From Escallonia rubra (lineage: Eukaryota > Streptophyta > Magnoliopsida > Escalloniales > Escalloniaceae): DNA of 64,000 bases. The notes beneath the pieces are model-generated. The model did not search any database, was not told the DNA's origin, and was given only the letters and a program-made list of their open reading frames with translations. Made by a program: the position numbers and the translations under genes. Below are positions 36,401-48,191 of the stretch, piece by piece; position 1 is the first letter of the stretch; every line of letters starts with the position of its first letter. The stretch lies in assembly GCA_033065855.1 (NCBI GenBank), contig JAVXUO010002269.1, forward strand, positions 62,001 through 126,000, read 5' to 3'.

Positions 36401-39400
36401 GTTGGGCCTTCGGCCCCTTTTGGTGACCAAAAGAAGGGGAGAAAAGAAAACTAATTGGTAGCTAAGCCATAAAAAGTGCTATCCATAATGCATTAAAAGA
36501 ACAAAAGATGCTATTAATAACTTAGCCCAAGCTAGCCCCGTTTGACATGACTTTTTTTCTAGTTTTGAAAACTAAAAAAAATAAACTCGTTTGGTAATCA
36601 TTTTTTTTTTTACTTCAGTTTAAAAAATCAATTTTCAAATCAAGACTGTTTTTAAAAACTCCAAAAAAGAGTTTCGGTTTTCAGTTTTAATTTTTTTTTT
36701 TTAGACAACCACCACCACCGCCGGCCGCCACCCACCGTTGGCAACTGCCAGCCGCCACGCCCCACCACTGTCACTGCAGACCACCGTAAAAAAAAACTCA
36801 AAATAGAAACTGAGTTATCAAACACCGACTTGTTTTTGTAAAAAAAATAATAATAAACTGCTCTTTAGTTTTTTTTTTTTTTTTAAAATTTAAAACAAAA
36901 AAAATTGTTGTCAAACAAAGCCACGAGTCATAATTTTTTATGACATAGCAACATACCAAAATTTTCTAATTAAAAGAGATAGGTGCTAGATATTTTTAGC
37001 AGCAGTTTATCTTTTGATAACGTCTGAATGACTAGAAGAAGTTAAGTGTGTTGAACTTGTCCCGTTCATAAATTTTTTTATTTTTTTTTTTACAAAAAAG
37101 AATCTCAGAAGGCGTAACCACTTACACTGTTTTTTTATTTGTTCATTATTTTAGGCGCCAGATATTTTAAGCTACAGATTATTTTGTTCACTCCCACTTT
37201 CCTATCTTCTGGTTTCATCTCCCAGACTCCCACTGCCCTATCCGGCCATGACTGTGAATCCCACTGAAAATGCAAGCGTATAACACAAACCCACGCATCC
37301 CACTCGATCTTTAGATTTCTTAATTAGATTATCTTTAGATTTCTTAATCAGATCACCCATCACTAAATATATGTGACCAGCAATGCTTCTTTCTGTCATG
37401 ATTCTTTATTTGAACTTCTTTACCTTTTTTATTTGGAGCAGTAACTTGGAAACTAAGTAGGCATGTTAGGTCGGGCAATTGAAAGACAGTGATGTGAACC
37501 ATGACGAGAAATATGAAGTGAATGAGTGGCGAAAGGTAGTGATCTTACCTAGGGGAAATATGGTGAGAGTCAAGGGAACCGTGAGCATAACTTTCCTCCC
37601 GTACCGGTCCGATAGGTATCCGATCAGAGGCATCGTCACTAGCGACCCCAATCCGATGATCTGCATCAGTTATTCGGCCAATCGTGCTTAGAGATATGAG
37701 TGCGATACGTGTAATAGTATAGACAGCATTGGCATTACGTAAATTCGTTACGTAAATTCAGTATTCCACTATTTTTACTTTTTTTGGAAAAGACTCGAGA
37801 GTCGTATAACATACTACAAAAAATCTCTAAACTTTCGGCCGAAAAACAAAGAAAATAGGCAATATTGATTCCCCGAGACAAACAAAACCTATAACGAGCA
37901 ATATTATAGTTAACTTATACGGCTCCTAGAATGCTTTGTGAGCACATCATGTGTCAATTCTCATTGAAAGTGTCAATTCTCATTGAAAATTAGATCAGAA
38001 TCTCCACTTATCCTTAACAGTGCAGGCTTCTCTTTTCTCAAGGAGTTGCATGCACGTAAGCATAAAGGATATCCACACTCTTCGTGACTTCTTATCTCAC
38101 ATTGGACACAATATACTAGCGATGATGTATGTTTATTCAGAGAGAAGTATGGTAAAAAGTGTAAATCTTTATCAGGTACTAAGAAAGTGATATCTCATCT
38201 AAAAAAAGTTGCCCCTCCTGAAATCATATATGAGATGTAAATCCAAACGGGTTCGATTTCGATTGTTGACATAGATAAGCGTTAAAAGTAAAAGTAAAAG
38301 TTTGAAAAACAGTGAGCGTGCAGATGAGATGAAAAATGTATTGTAACGCGTCAAATCAATTTACGAGTTAAACTATAGCAACTAAATTAAAAAGCCCATT
38401 TAGTTCGTTGCGACCAAAGTAACACTTTATTTTTACTGACTAAGAGTTAGAAAAACATTAGACATGTGATTATGCTGACCCACTCAATTTTCTTGGAAGT
38501 TACAATAAAACCCTTCTTGCACTTGCATCCAATAAAACCCTTCTTGTAGGCCTTCGGAAGGTCCGGAGGAAAGTCAGAAATCCTTTTGTCTGGTGTCTCA
38601 GATCAGACACCCAAGTACCAACAACAACAGCAGCAGTAAAAGGCAAAATCTGAAACTCAGAAGGAAATTTCCTTTAGCTAATAAAGCAAGAGCTGTTCAA
38701 CCGTATCCAGACTTATGGGAGCAAATATTTTGGGCTGCAGAACAGAAATTACTTGGTCTACTGCAGCTGGTATACCTTTGGCAACCGCATGGCATGAGTT
38801 TGCTTCATGTCACCATGGTTCTAAATGTATGATTTCTCTGCAAAAATGACGTCTTGACGCCAGAAATTGCTGGACATGTACCAGAAGGATGAATTCCGAT
38901 GCTTTTCTTCAAGCAGGGACTCATTTTTTTCGCAGCAAAGGTCCAATATGATCTCCATTTATTCACATTCCTAAACTTCAGGGGCCTGATATCGATCATA
39001 GCTTTTTGTAGCAAAATCACTTAATAATTATCACCAAGGCCAAACCAAAACCACGATTGCGCATACATGGAAACACCATTAATGTGGTTCAAGCTCAGGG
39101 CTTATTTCCATCAATGTCGGGTGTAACGATGATCAGATTGTCGCCGTTCAGCTGTGTCTATTTTCCAGCTACATGAGCTAACCATAATATTTCAAGAAAA
39201 CGGTATCTTTTAGTTTATCACCAGGACTCACGCAATTTATCATGTTTTATTACGGAAATCAAGTGTTGAATGCCTGCTAGCTAAATAAGAAAGCAGAGAA
39301 GAAAGAAACTTGGGCTTTGGGTACACTTAGGCAATTACTAAAACCATTAGCATTCATTTGATAATATAGCAATTACTAAAACCATAAGCATTCATTTGAT

Positions 39401-39657
39401 AATGTAAGCTATGGCATACAATGACCTCAAATTTCACGTGGACAGAGAACCTGGGTGTGTGTATATATATATATATATATATATTAGCGTACCGCTTGTT
39501 GAACTCCGGTGAGGTATATGGCTAGCGAGCACTCGTCTTCTCCGGGGCAAATGGCGGACATGGTGACGTCGGTGATGGTCGGAACCACCATGAACGCGGA
39601 GAAATTGTGCAAGAAGACTGTCATGAAAAGGTGGCTCAGCCCCGACAGTTTTTCCAT
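31145..39657 (-). CDS. Major facilitator superfamily transporter, hippocampus-abundant-transcript/TetA-like
   Basis: Fourteen exons close in frame to 436 residues: 39,657-39,493, 37,660-37,549, 36,234-36,122, 35,080-34,958, 34,699-34,512, 34,241-34,166, 32,729-32,643, 32,552-32,472, 32,333-32,301, 32,168-32,115, 32,030-31,989, 31,779-31,701, 31,627-31,557 and 31,231-31,145. All introns are GT-AG. The protein starts MEKLSGLSHLFMTVFLHNFS. It carries the MFS signature after helix 2 (GYLSDRYGRKVMLTVPL), repeated hydrophobic helices and an acidic tail (CEVDDSDSVEP). Exon 9 is a 33-base microexon encoding MLLYGIAWSSW. The family resembles bacterial tetracycline antiporters. The substrate in plants is unknown to me, so I give none. 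Intron 1 (1.8 kb) and intron 6 (1.4 kb) are large and repeat-bearing. Confidence 0.9.
32889..32904. repeat. Homopolymer run of 16 C
   Basis: The run lies in intron 6 of the transporter gene. Such runs are prone to length error in sequencing. Confidence 0.8.
33414..33452. repeat. Compound microsatellite (GT)n(GA)n
   Basis: About 10 GT units pass directly into about 9 GA units, inside intron 6 of the transporter gene. A pol III B-box-like motif (caggttcaagtcaa, near 33,388) lies just upstream, so the microsatellite may have grown from the tail of a retroposon. Confidence 0.9.
34797..34887. mobile_element. Short Stowaway MITE in intron 4 of the transporter gene
   Basis: The element begins CTCCCTCCGTCCCAAAATTA. 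Its right end read inward is CTTCCGCCGTTCCAAAATAG. TA flanks both sides (34,795-34,796 and 34,888-34,889). At 91 bp it is almost entirely terminal inverted repeat. It is spliced out with the intron. Confidence 0.75.
36535..36922. mobile_element. MITE-like element, gtttgaca family, copy 1 (intron 2 of transporter)
   Basis: The left end reads gccccgtttgacatgac and the right end read inward reads ggctttgtttgacaacaa. Subterminal blocks are rich in tttgaaaact and its complement. A central GC-rich core (ccgccggccgccacccaccg) interrupts the otherwise A/T-rich element. Related copies are at 43,161, 44,206 and 46,091, in both orientations. I could not define a target-site duplication here. Confidence 0.55.
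39331..39406. repeat. 38-bp tandem duplication in transporter intron 1
   Basis: gcaattactaaaaccattag... at 39,331-39,368 is repeated at 39,369-39,406 with two differences. It lies within 90-165 bases of the intron 1 donor (39,492). Confidence 0.85.
39462..39485. repeat. TA dinucleotide microsatellite at the intron 1 donor
   Basis: About 12 TA units, preceded by a short GT run, lie only 7 bases inside intron 1 of the transporter gene, downstream of its donor on the minus strand. Confidence 0.85.
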
Positions 39658-39813
39658 CTCGCTCACTCTCTCCCCTGGCAATTCTGGCAGCAGGCTTTCG
39701 CGAGAGAAAGAGGCAGAGAAGTAAAGCTAAGCCCACTATGACCAGCCTACAAGGGAATAACTTCAAAAGCACCAAAAGAAACTTAATTTAAAGCACAAAC
39801 TTGTGCATGTCCC

Positions 39814-39821
39814 TTATTTAT
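39814..39821 (-). promoter_or_regulatory. Possible TATA box of the transporter gene
   Basis: On the minus strand ATAAATAA lies about 160 bases before the ATG. Distance and sequence are acceptable; there is no other support. Confidence 0.35.
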
Positions 39822-41737
39822 GTCTTCGTTTTGAGTGTGCTTTTGGACTTGCTGTCTATTGATCCTCCAAAATCTTAATTTTAAGGGTAAAAATCATGTC
39901 TTGCGCTGCTGTAACAGCTTTGATTGAAAGTATATTATCGGTGTTGCTAATTATTTTTTATGCAAAAAATAGAGGATTCTAGTCCCAATTTTAATCATGA
40001 AAAATCGCTAATATTCGGATATACCCAAAATTGTAAAACATGATAACATTGTTGGACCTATTTTCTAACGACTTAAGATTTTGATAAGGTCTTGCATTTA
40101 ATTATTATTACTTGCATATTTGGTCCCCTTTCATAAAATTGCAATATGCATTATGTTTATTTGTGTATCTGGTGGCCGTGCATGAGAGTTTGTACGCGAG
40201 GGAGACTTAAACATAATAACATTGTTGAGCTCGATATTTAACGGTTTAAAATTTTAAAGTGACTGATAACTTAACAAAACTTGTGCTTTTCTTCTTAGTT
40301 TGGAGTTTAGCCGTCACGGCCACACACACTAGATGGATATGTATGTGTATTACTATTATTGGGTCATGTGTGACTCGGAGCCACATTAGTCAAGGAGTAA
40401 CGAAGGAGCCACGGTGAAAGGAGGAGGCGTAGCTTAGCTTGTAAGTTGATGCAAAGCACACATGCGTTAATTTTGCTTCTGAACTGAGGGACCATTTTCC
40501 TGATTATAAAAGGGAAGCGTGTAGTGGGTTTTGTTACGCCTTTGAGGCGTACAAGTTTGAGCTTAGAAGCCAAGGGGATCCAAGCATCCATGTTGGGCTT
40601 CACCCCCTCTGCCCTTAAAGGAGTTGATGGTTTGCGCAAAAACACTTGAGCTTCAGTACTGGCCCGGTGGCCCCTCTCCTTCGAAATTAACCATTTTTTG
40701 GGTCGCTCTGCTACGGCCCAAGTAGAAACGGCCCAAATAGAAAAAGCCTATGTGCATTTGATTCTGTATGCATTGATATTGGTGATGGCAGGGTTGAATC
40801 CGTTGCTTAGGGCCGTTTGACATAATTTATTTTTGCTTTTTTTTTTTCAGTTTTAAAAATTGAGTTGAACGTTTCTACACATTTCATATTGGAAAAATTT
40901 TGGCTGTTATCCCGGTTGAAAGAATTTTTCTTCTACCTCCTATATAGCGACAATCAATAGTCGCTAAATGTTTTTAGTAATTTTTATTTAGTGATGCTAA
41001 AAAGTGTTGCTAAGAGTTGTCGTTGACAGTGTTAAAAGAAAAGCCACTAAAAACATTTAACGACTATTAATTATCACTATACACGGAATTAGAGCAAGAT
41101 TTATACGATCCAAATAGGAGCCAAAGTTTATTTTTTTACAAATCTGTAAGTTACGAAAGCTATACGCTTGTGCTTGCTTTCTCATCCCTGAATGTCAATA
41201 TGACAAGGCTTTTAAGGTAGCTATCAAGTTTCGCTTCCTGTTGTCACAAATTTTGCGCCCACCTTTAGGGAACTTGTGATAGTTTTTTTTTTTTTTTTTT
41301 TTAATTTTATGAAAAATCAATATAGGATACCTACCGCTTATAAGAGTATGAGATCCAAAGAATACCTTAATTTTTTAAATCCTGGAATAGCTTTACATGC
41401 CATGATAAAGCTAAATAACATAGGCGGCGATGAAAGTAGAACTCGAGAGCCAACAGAAATCACAGAAAGCACACCATCTACTAAAGAAAGACTCTGGAGC
41501 AGTTAGTCAAGCAAACATAGGTGCTAATTAACAAAGCAAACAACTAGCACTTTTTGAAGCAACAACATACGTTCTTGCTGCGAAAAAAAAAATCTAATCC
41601 AACAAAGTCTTATAGTAAATCTCTTGTTGCATGTAAGGAAAAGTAGCATTATTAGGGGGGGGGGAAGGGAGAATATTCTAGACGCATTATTCACAAGGAA
41701 GATAAAAATCTACACAAACGTACCTTGTGTGGATAAT
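39822..41737. other. Intergenic region between transporter and CDSP32 genes
   Basis: No supported gene. A minus-strand frame at 40,645-40,364 (93 codons, GTG start) has a fairly normal composition but matches nothing I recognise. A MITE at 40,895-41,128 is listed separately. A run of about 20 T at 41,283-41,302 may be the tail of a minus-orientation retroposon. Confidence 0.5.
40895..41128. mobile_element. MITE-like element, tagcgac family, copy 1
   Basis: The left end reads aaattttggctgttatcccg and the right end read inward reads aaactttggctcctattt. Inside, tatagcgacaatcaatagtc near the left is mirrored by taacgactattaattatcac near the right. Two further full copies lie at 51,668 and 52,534. 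Confidence 0.6.
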
Positions 41738-41872
41738 ATGAGCCACACGACTGACGAGTGGATATGGTCACAGATCCCCCTGATTTTATTCCTCAGTCTA
41801 CTCTTCATCTCCCAAGCTAGTTTCAATCCCTCTTCAGTCTTCACTTCTGCCTTCCCATCACTCTCTCTGTTA

Positions 41873-42766
41873 ATGGCTACAATCAGAAACTTCTTGGCTA
41901 AACCCTCTCCAAATCTCACTTCCATCACCAAGATCACCCCTTTTCACCTCCATTCCTCCTCTCAACTTCTCTTCTTCCCTGCTAAACCTACACATCTAAC
42001 TAGTACTACTTCTTCAAAACCCTTCGTTCCAAAGGCTACAGCTGCTTCAAAGGTCAAAAAGGTACAGCAAACCGATGAAAGAGTACAACAAGTCCACAGC
42101 ATAGACGAATTCGACCAAGCCCTGCAAAAGGCCAAGGACAAGCTTGTGGTGGTGGAATACGCAGCCAGCCACAGCTCCCACAGCAAGAAAATCTACCCTT
42201 TCATGGTGGACCTGAGCCGCACCTGCAACGACGTCGACTTCTTGCTGGTTATGGGCGACGAATCGGAGAGCACAAAGCAGCTCTGTCGAAGGGAGAAAAT
42301 CGAACAAGTCCCCCATTTCAGCTTCTACAAAAGCATGGTAAAGATCCACGAAGAAGAAGGGATTGGACCGGACGTGCTGAGAGGGGACGTGCTGTACTAC
42401 GGCGACAACCATTCGGGCGTGGTGCAGCTGCACAGCAGGGAGGACGTGGAGGCGTTGATCGAGAGCAACAGGGCTGATCACAAGCTGATTGTGCTTGACG
42501 TGGGGCTGAAGCATTGTGGACCGTGCGTCAAGGTGTATCCGACGGTGCTGAAGCTGTCCAGGCAGATGGAGGACACGGTGGCGTTTGCCCGGATGAACGG
42601 CGACGAGAATGAGAGCTGCATGCAGTTCTTGAGGGACATGAACGTGATTGAAGTGCCCACTTTCTTGTTCATCAGAGACGGTGAGATCTGCGGAAGGTAC
42701 GTGGGCTCTGGTAAAGGGGAGCTTATAGGGGAGATCCTTAGGTACCAAGGAGTTCGTGTGACATAA
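41873..42766 (+). CDS. CDSP32: CDSP32, chloroplast drought-induced stress protein of 32 kDa
   Basis: The intronless frame encodes 297 residues. A Ser/Thr/Pro-rich transit peptide covers about residues 1-58 ([20 protein letters not shown]). Two thioredoxin-like modules follow. The first (about 72-185) has no CxxC; at the usual place it reads [13 protein letters not shown], and it keeps the cis-proline segment (EQVPHFSFY). The second (about 186-297) has an atypical HCGPC active site with Cys215 and Cys218, then [11 protein letters not shown] with the cis-proline. The double-module layout is diagnostic of CDSP32. That stromal protein reduces 2-Cys peroxiredoxin and methionine sulfoxide reductase under drought and oxidative stress. 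The ATG at 41,873 is chosen because the transit peptide follows it; an in-frame ATG at 41,738 would add 45 hydrophobic-rich residues. GC content exceeds that of the flanks. Confidence 0.95.
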   Translation: MATIRNFLAKPSPNLTSITKITPFHLHSSSQLLFFPAKPTHLTSTTSSKPFVPKATAASKVKKVQQTDERVQQVHSIDEFDQALQKAKDKLVVVEYAASHSSHSKKIYPFMVDLSRTCNDVDFLLVMGDESESTKQLCRREKIEQVPHFSFYKSMVKIHEEEGIGPDVLRGDVLYYGDNHSGVVQLHSREDVEALIESNRADHKLIVLDVGLKHCGPCVKVYPTVLKLSRQMEDTVAFARMNGDENESCMQFLRDMNVIEVPTFLFIRDGEICGRYVGSGKGELIGEILRYQGVRVT

Positions 42767-43160
42767 TCCTAAACTACAAAATGCAGGATGAACAAACATA
42801 TACTCCGTATTAAGTTTGATTTGGACCCCAAGTATTAAGAATTTAGATTATTGGGTCGAATGTAAAACATCATTGTTGCCCAAACATCATTGTTCGAAGA
42901 TCAATAATATTCGCAGTGCACTTTAATTTGTACTGAACATTCTGATTTTCTTATAGATTTTTAAGTTTTTACACAAACCTTAAAGCACTCAATCTTAATT
43001 TTGATGGTAATAGCATAGTAATGTTATAGTGGCAAGCCATTTAGTGTGCTGTAAGCATATCCATGGTCATATGTTGTTATAAGGCTGTTAAAAAGGAATC
43101 CTAACTTTAGAGTAATAGAACCTACTGGACTGTCGAATCTGAGAAGTAAGAAACAAAGAA

Positions 43161-43564
43161 GTAGCGTTTGGTAATATTTAAGTTTTCAGTTTTGGAAGCC
43201 GGTGAAAAAATCGCGTTTGACACACAATTTTCGTTTTTTTTTTCTTCTTCAGTTTTTAAAATTAGTTTTTAAAACATGACTGTTTTTTAAAACTTCTATT
43301 TTGGATTTTCAGTTTTTGTTTTGAGACCGTTGTTGCCGCCATTGCTGCCCCAACCAACCCCACCCACCCCCCCCCCCCCCCCCCCGCGGTCGCCACCGCC
43401 TCCACCACAAAACAAAAAAAAAATTTGCGTAATCGAACACTCAAAATAAAAAATGACTAATGAAACACCATTTTGTTTTTGTAAAAAATAAAAATTAAAC
43501 TGATTTTTATTTTTATTTTTTTGAGAATTAAAAATTAAAACAGTAAGTAATTTCAAACATATCC
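43161..43564. mobile_element. MITE-like element, gtttgaca family, copy 2, with a C-run
   Basis: The left end reads agcgtttggtaatatttaag and the right end read inward reads ggatatgtttgaaattactt. The core is GC-rich (gccgccattgctgccccaac) and ends in a run of 19 C at 43,367-43,385. The layout matches copies at 36,535, 44,206 and 46,091. Confidence 0.5.
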
Positions 43565-44205
43565 TAAATTTAGGCTACTACTACAATTATCGCTATTAGC
43601 TGCCTTTGTAAAACATCATTAAAGGACTAAAACGTGTCAAATAAGTATTATCTACGTTTGTGCACATTTAGAGGTGGGTTGGCATAGCGGCCGTTGTAAA
43701 CATAGAACGACAGACTTTAAAAACGTCACAAAAGTTAACAGCATACAATTTGATGTTTCTTTTTTGCTGAAGAATTATGCCGTTTGTTGTAGATGTAAAA
43801 ACGTGGCATAGACATACGTCGTAAATGTAAAGCGCACACAAAAACCTCGTCATCTAGTCGCCTACAAAAACAACTGATAAGAGGGCGCTCCCGAACGCCC
43901 TGACTTGGATGCAATTGTTAGTGCAGGAAAAAAGTGGCACTTGCAAACGCTGTTAAAATTCAGGTTGTGCAAAGATGGTGTTTTTTGCTCCAATAGCTGT
44001 TAACGCCATGTTTTAGTTATACAAAATGCCATAATAAAAATGCATCATTTTTTGGTATAGCCAAGAGAGCCCAAGAACATTGGGCAAAAACAAAGCCGCT
44101 TTTTTGACAAGCTAGGTTGGTGATTCCTACCAATGGTCAGCCGTACCATGATGCACGAAATTCATTCACGCTGATATACGATGAAATAAAAGATCATTGC
44201 ATTTC

Positions 44206-44612
44206 GGGTATGTTTGAAATTACTTTCAGTTTTGATTATCTGTTTTTTTTTTAAATCCAAAATTAGTTTAAATTTTATTTTTTACAAAAACAAATGGTTA
44301 TTTAATTACCCAGCTTTTATTTTGAGTTTTTTCTTTAAGTGTTTGATTAACCAGTTTTATTTTGATTTTTTTCTTTGGTGGTGGGGCGTGGCGGTGGCCG
44401 ACTCCGGGCAGTTGGGGGTGGGGGGTTCTCACAATAAAAATCAAAACTGAAAACTCCAAAATGAGTGTTTTAAAAAACAGTCATGTTTTCAAAACTGGTT
44501 TTCAAAACCGAAGGAAAAAAAAAACAAAAATTATGTGTCAAACGCGTTTTTTTCCTCCAGTTTACAAAACTGGAGAAAAAACTGAAAATGAAATGATTTT
44601 CAAACATGACCT
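44206..44612. mobile_element. MITE-like element, gtttgaca family, copy 3
   Basis: The left end reads gggtatgtttgaaattactt and the right end read inward reads aggtcatgtttgaaaatcat, a good inverted repeat. The core is ggtggggcgtggcggtggcc, the reverse orientation of the core in copies 1 and 2. Confidence 0.6.
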
Positions 44613-46090
44613 AAGTTGGTGCAATATTCATCCAAAGTCACGCACGTACTCTACGTGAACATCCAAATGTGTGTCAATTAGACACGCACCATAACCATCC
44701 CTAAATTACATTCACCAAGTCTTAATTTTCATAAGTTCCATTCCAAAAAAATCCAAATCCTAAAATGGAATCAACGTAATTACATAATCCTTTACGAAGC
44801 TCCAGCCTTCAATACTCTATTCTGCTCCTTCAACGTATGGCACTATTTCACCATCCATCAAGAACCTACAAAGAATATAGCAAGTGGATGTCCGTATGTG
44901 TGCACCATTTAGCTTGTATCGATAACCTGATCAGTGTGGGGGTGTGTACATCTGCACTTGTGTGTTCATGTTTTGTGTTGTGAAGAGAAGACATGTGAAA
45001 GGTGACTGCAAAGAGAGTGATATTTTATTTACAAAAACTATTAGAAAGTAAGACTTGCAAACATATATCAACAACTCGGCATTTCAAAGCATCGTCATTA
45101 ATTACATTAAACCAAACTCACAAGCTAACTACAAGAAATGTCATCCTCGACCTTCAGCATATACCACTCTATTATTCGCACCACTTTGTTTACTACGCCT
45201 GGCTTTCCGCATTTGCTTATTTCTTTTTACGTTTGACTCAAACTATTCATGGATAAACAACCAAATATCGATACCATTCCTTGACGACAAGAAGACAATG
45301 GCTTGGATTGAGACTGTGTTTCCTTTTCTTAACTTCCCGAGTTCAAGACTTTCTCGAATGAACAAAAGTATTGTGTGAAAATTTTTGATTAGTGTCAAAA
45401 AAGTTTGAATCCCAACACCTGGGAGATGGTTTTATCAAAGATATCAGTAAGCTGCTTCACCCCTATATGCTTGCCCTGTTGATCAGCGGGCCTAGTCTTT
45501 CAGCCTTGCTTAAAATTGGGCCGGTATTAAGGTGGCCAAAATTTGCGTTGGGTTACATGAATTTTCTTGCTTGAATTCGGGCTCCATCGATAACTTGTCA
45601 GAAAGAGTTATGAGACATTACTCTTGATGGTGGTTGTCTCCTTAGTATTGTTGGTCCTTTTATGTTTCTTAAATCTTATCTCAAGTCCTTTGACGAACAA
45701 TAAATATACACGGGGACCATGGTTGCTACCTGACTTTCATAATTAGGATCTTCTATGAGCCCTGAAAATGCACCCACTAGCATTTCCATCAAATTGTTGC
45801 TTGTAAGGTGTTTCAAAGGAAAAATTGGTGATGATCGAGTAGAGGAGATGAAATGGCATTGATGACAACAATAACTACAAGTATATAGTATCGTAGTAGA
45901 GTTACATCAACAAAGCGAATTGTGGTGAAGCAGTGAAGGTGGTAGGTTAGCGGCGGTGGTGATAAGCGATATAAAAGCACATCCTTGACAACAAGCATGA
46001 GAGCTAATCATTTTTCATGATTTTTTCAGAATTCACCGTATCAGCAAGATAAAGAAAATCTTGTCCTACAAAGGAGGTGCTCGAAACTCA

Positions 46091-46497
46091 GGCTTTGTTT
46101 GACAATACTTTTTTTTTTCAGTTTCCAAAAAAATAAAATTAAAGAGCAGTTTAAATTTTTTTTTTTTACAAAAACAAGTGGGTGTTTGATAACTCAATTT
46201 TTTTTTGACTTTTTGACTTTTTTTTTTTGCCGTAGTGGGGCGTGGCGGTGGCTACCAGCGGTGGTCGCTGGCCGCAGATAGTTGTCGCCGGAGGTTGCGG
46301 CAGCCGGCGGTGGGAGAGTGGTGGTGGTGGTGGTCTCAAAAAAAAAACTGGTTTTGGAGTTTTTTTTTCTTCTTCAGTTTAAAAATTGATTTTTTAAACT
46401 GAAGAAGAAAAAAAAGAAAAATGATTACAAAACGCAACTTTTTTTTTTTTCAGTTTCCAAAACTGAAAAAAAAAAACAAAGAGTGTCAAACAGGGCC
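46091..46497. mobile_element. MITE-like element, gtttgaca family, copy 4
   Basis: The left end reads ggctttgtttgacaatactt and the right end read inward reads ggccctgtttgacactcttt. Both are flanked by tca (46,088-46,090 and 46,498-46,500), a possible 3-base target-site duplication. The GC-rich core gtggggcgtggcggtggcta matches copy 3. GG(G)CCTGTTTG ends and 3-base duplications resemble PIF/Harbinger (Tourist) elements, although their usual duplication is TWA. Confidence 0.62.
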
Positions 46498-48191
46498 TCA
46501 GTCTCTCAATTGATTCCCGTTTGAAAAAAGGGTAAGCGCTGTTGGGCAACTCATGTAGTGGACAACGTCCATTTTCGAACTGAGAAATTGACTGGCCTTA
46601 AAATGTACCAAGTACTAGTCAAACATGGGACGTTTCAATTTGCGGTTCATCCAATGCCTCTATACAATATATTGAAAAGTAAATACAACCGATGAATGCA
46701 CTTTACTTTCGGTCACGTAAGATTTTAAGTTTTTCTATTAATTTCTTAAATATTTTCATAAGAAATCAACTTAAGTCACAAAAATGAAGCTGAGGCGACT
46801 AAAACCGAGGTTAATAATCATTTTCATAACTTGCCTCTAAAAGATAAAGAAGTACGAGAACATTTGGAACTAAGTTTTACGGCTTACCATGTATATGAGT
46901 AAATGTGATGATCCGGTCCACGGTCCCATCACGAGAAGACCTTAAATAAGTGCTTAAAAATTCATTGACAAGATTTTAAAAGGCTAAGTTTATCTCTCAA
47001 TTCGGATGTGAATAAGATCCAACTCAACTTTATATTACACATAATCCAGGACCTCCATAATACTGATGAGAATCTTTATTCACCTTGATACGCAGCAAGT
47101 GTGAGATATTATAGTAACTATTACATGGTAACGGATGCCGACTACTTAAGACTATTGGATTAAGGACGGCGGATGCGATAAGATGAAAGGATAAAAGACG
47201 TGAGAAATTATTACACGACATATTTAATGGTCCTACGTTATTGTAATAACTGATCTCAAAATCGTACAATATTTTCTACCATCCATCGTACGTAGCTAGG
47301 CAGAGTTGGATGCATTTGCCATGCGATTCAGCCGCAGTGAGACACAGTAGATATATAAAAGGTTTATGGACAGAAAGAAGTGGGAGACGGAGACGTATAA
47401 CCTGAATTGGTTGTATGAATATGAGAGACAAAAACTAAGGTGTACCTTCATGGTAGTTGGAAACTTTCAATGATGGCAGCTGTCCCTAACAGCGACTGCA
47501 ATTTTGGGCCTCTGCAAGATGAGACCCCATTGCCTTTATTTTAGAGCAATATACGTGTCTAAAAATAAAGGCCAAGACAATTATGCAGCAAACAAAGGGA
47601 CAAGAAAGGAACTGTAGGTGAAGTTTCTAGTTGGGAATATGCATAATTAGGTGCTCCAACCTTCTCAATCAATACTCAAGCCAAATTACAACTTTACTTG
47701 CGTAAACAAAAACCTGCACGCCATACTTGATTTGTTCCAATGGCTTTCGATTGCCTGTGGCACCAAAACCTTTCATCAAATCGTAGATGTGAAAATAAAA
47801 AAACAAAAAATCATGCTGGAATACACGTACGTAACCGCCTCAAGCGTGCGTAAAGAGTGCTCTTTTGACCCCGACCGACATGTCTTTGCACTATTTTGGC
47901 ACGTGTGTGGCCGGCCGATCATGTCTTTCAAGCCACATGCTGCTTTCTATCATACCGCTTTAACTTGAACACAGATTTCGCCAAAAAGATAATGTTGAAT
48001 GGCATTTGATATTGATTTTTGCAAGAATGACCGGACACCCAAAATTTCATTTACAATGGCAGCTTTTTTGCATATACACCTGATTAATAGCTTCATAGCA
48101 GGAAACTGTCTAAACAGTTGAAAAAATCTATAGATCAACAGAACCATAAAACCAAAAAGAAAAAGGAGAAAACTCTAGAAAGCAAATTTGA

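Larger units (their letters stand above)
42767..48150. other. Gene-free intergenic region rich in MITE-like elements
   Basis: Apart from three copies of the gtttgaca-type MITE family (listed separately) I find no gene. The remaining open frames are at most 107 codons, usually with non-ATG starts, and lack any recognisable motif. Between 44,640 and 46,080 and from 46,510 to 48,150 the sequence is plain AT-rich DNA. Confidence 0.5.

Noticed and set aside
40364-40645. 93-codon minus-strand frame
   Set aside because: It starts at GTG, lacks neighbouring exons and resembles no family I know. It could be transposon debris.
41624-41872. A 380-residue form of CDSP32
   Set aside because: That longer frame begins at a non-ATG codon. 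The transit peptide starts at the ATG at 41,873. The single upstream ATG is reported as a finding only.
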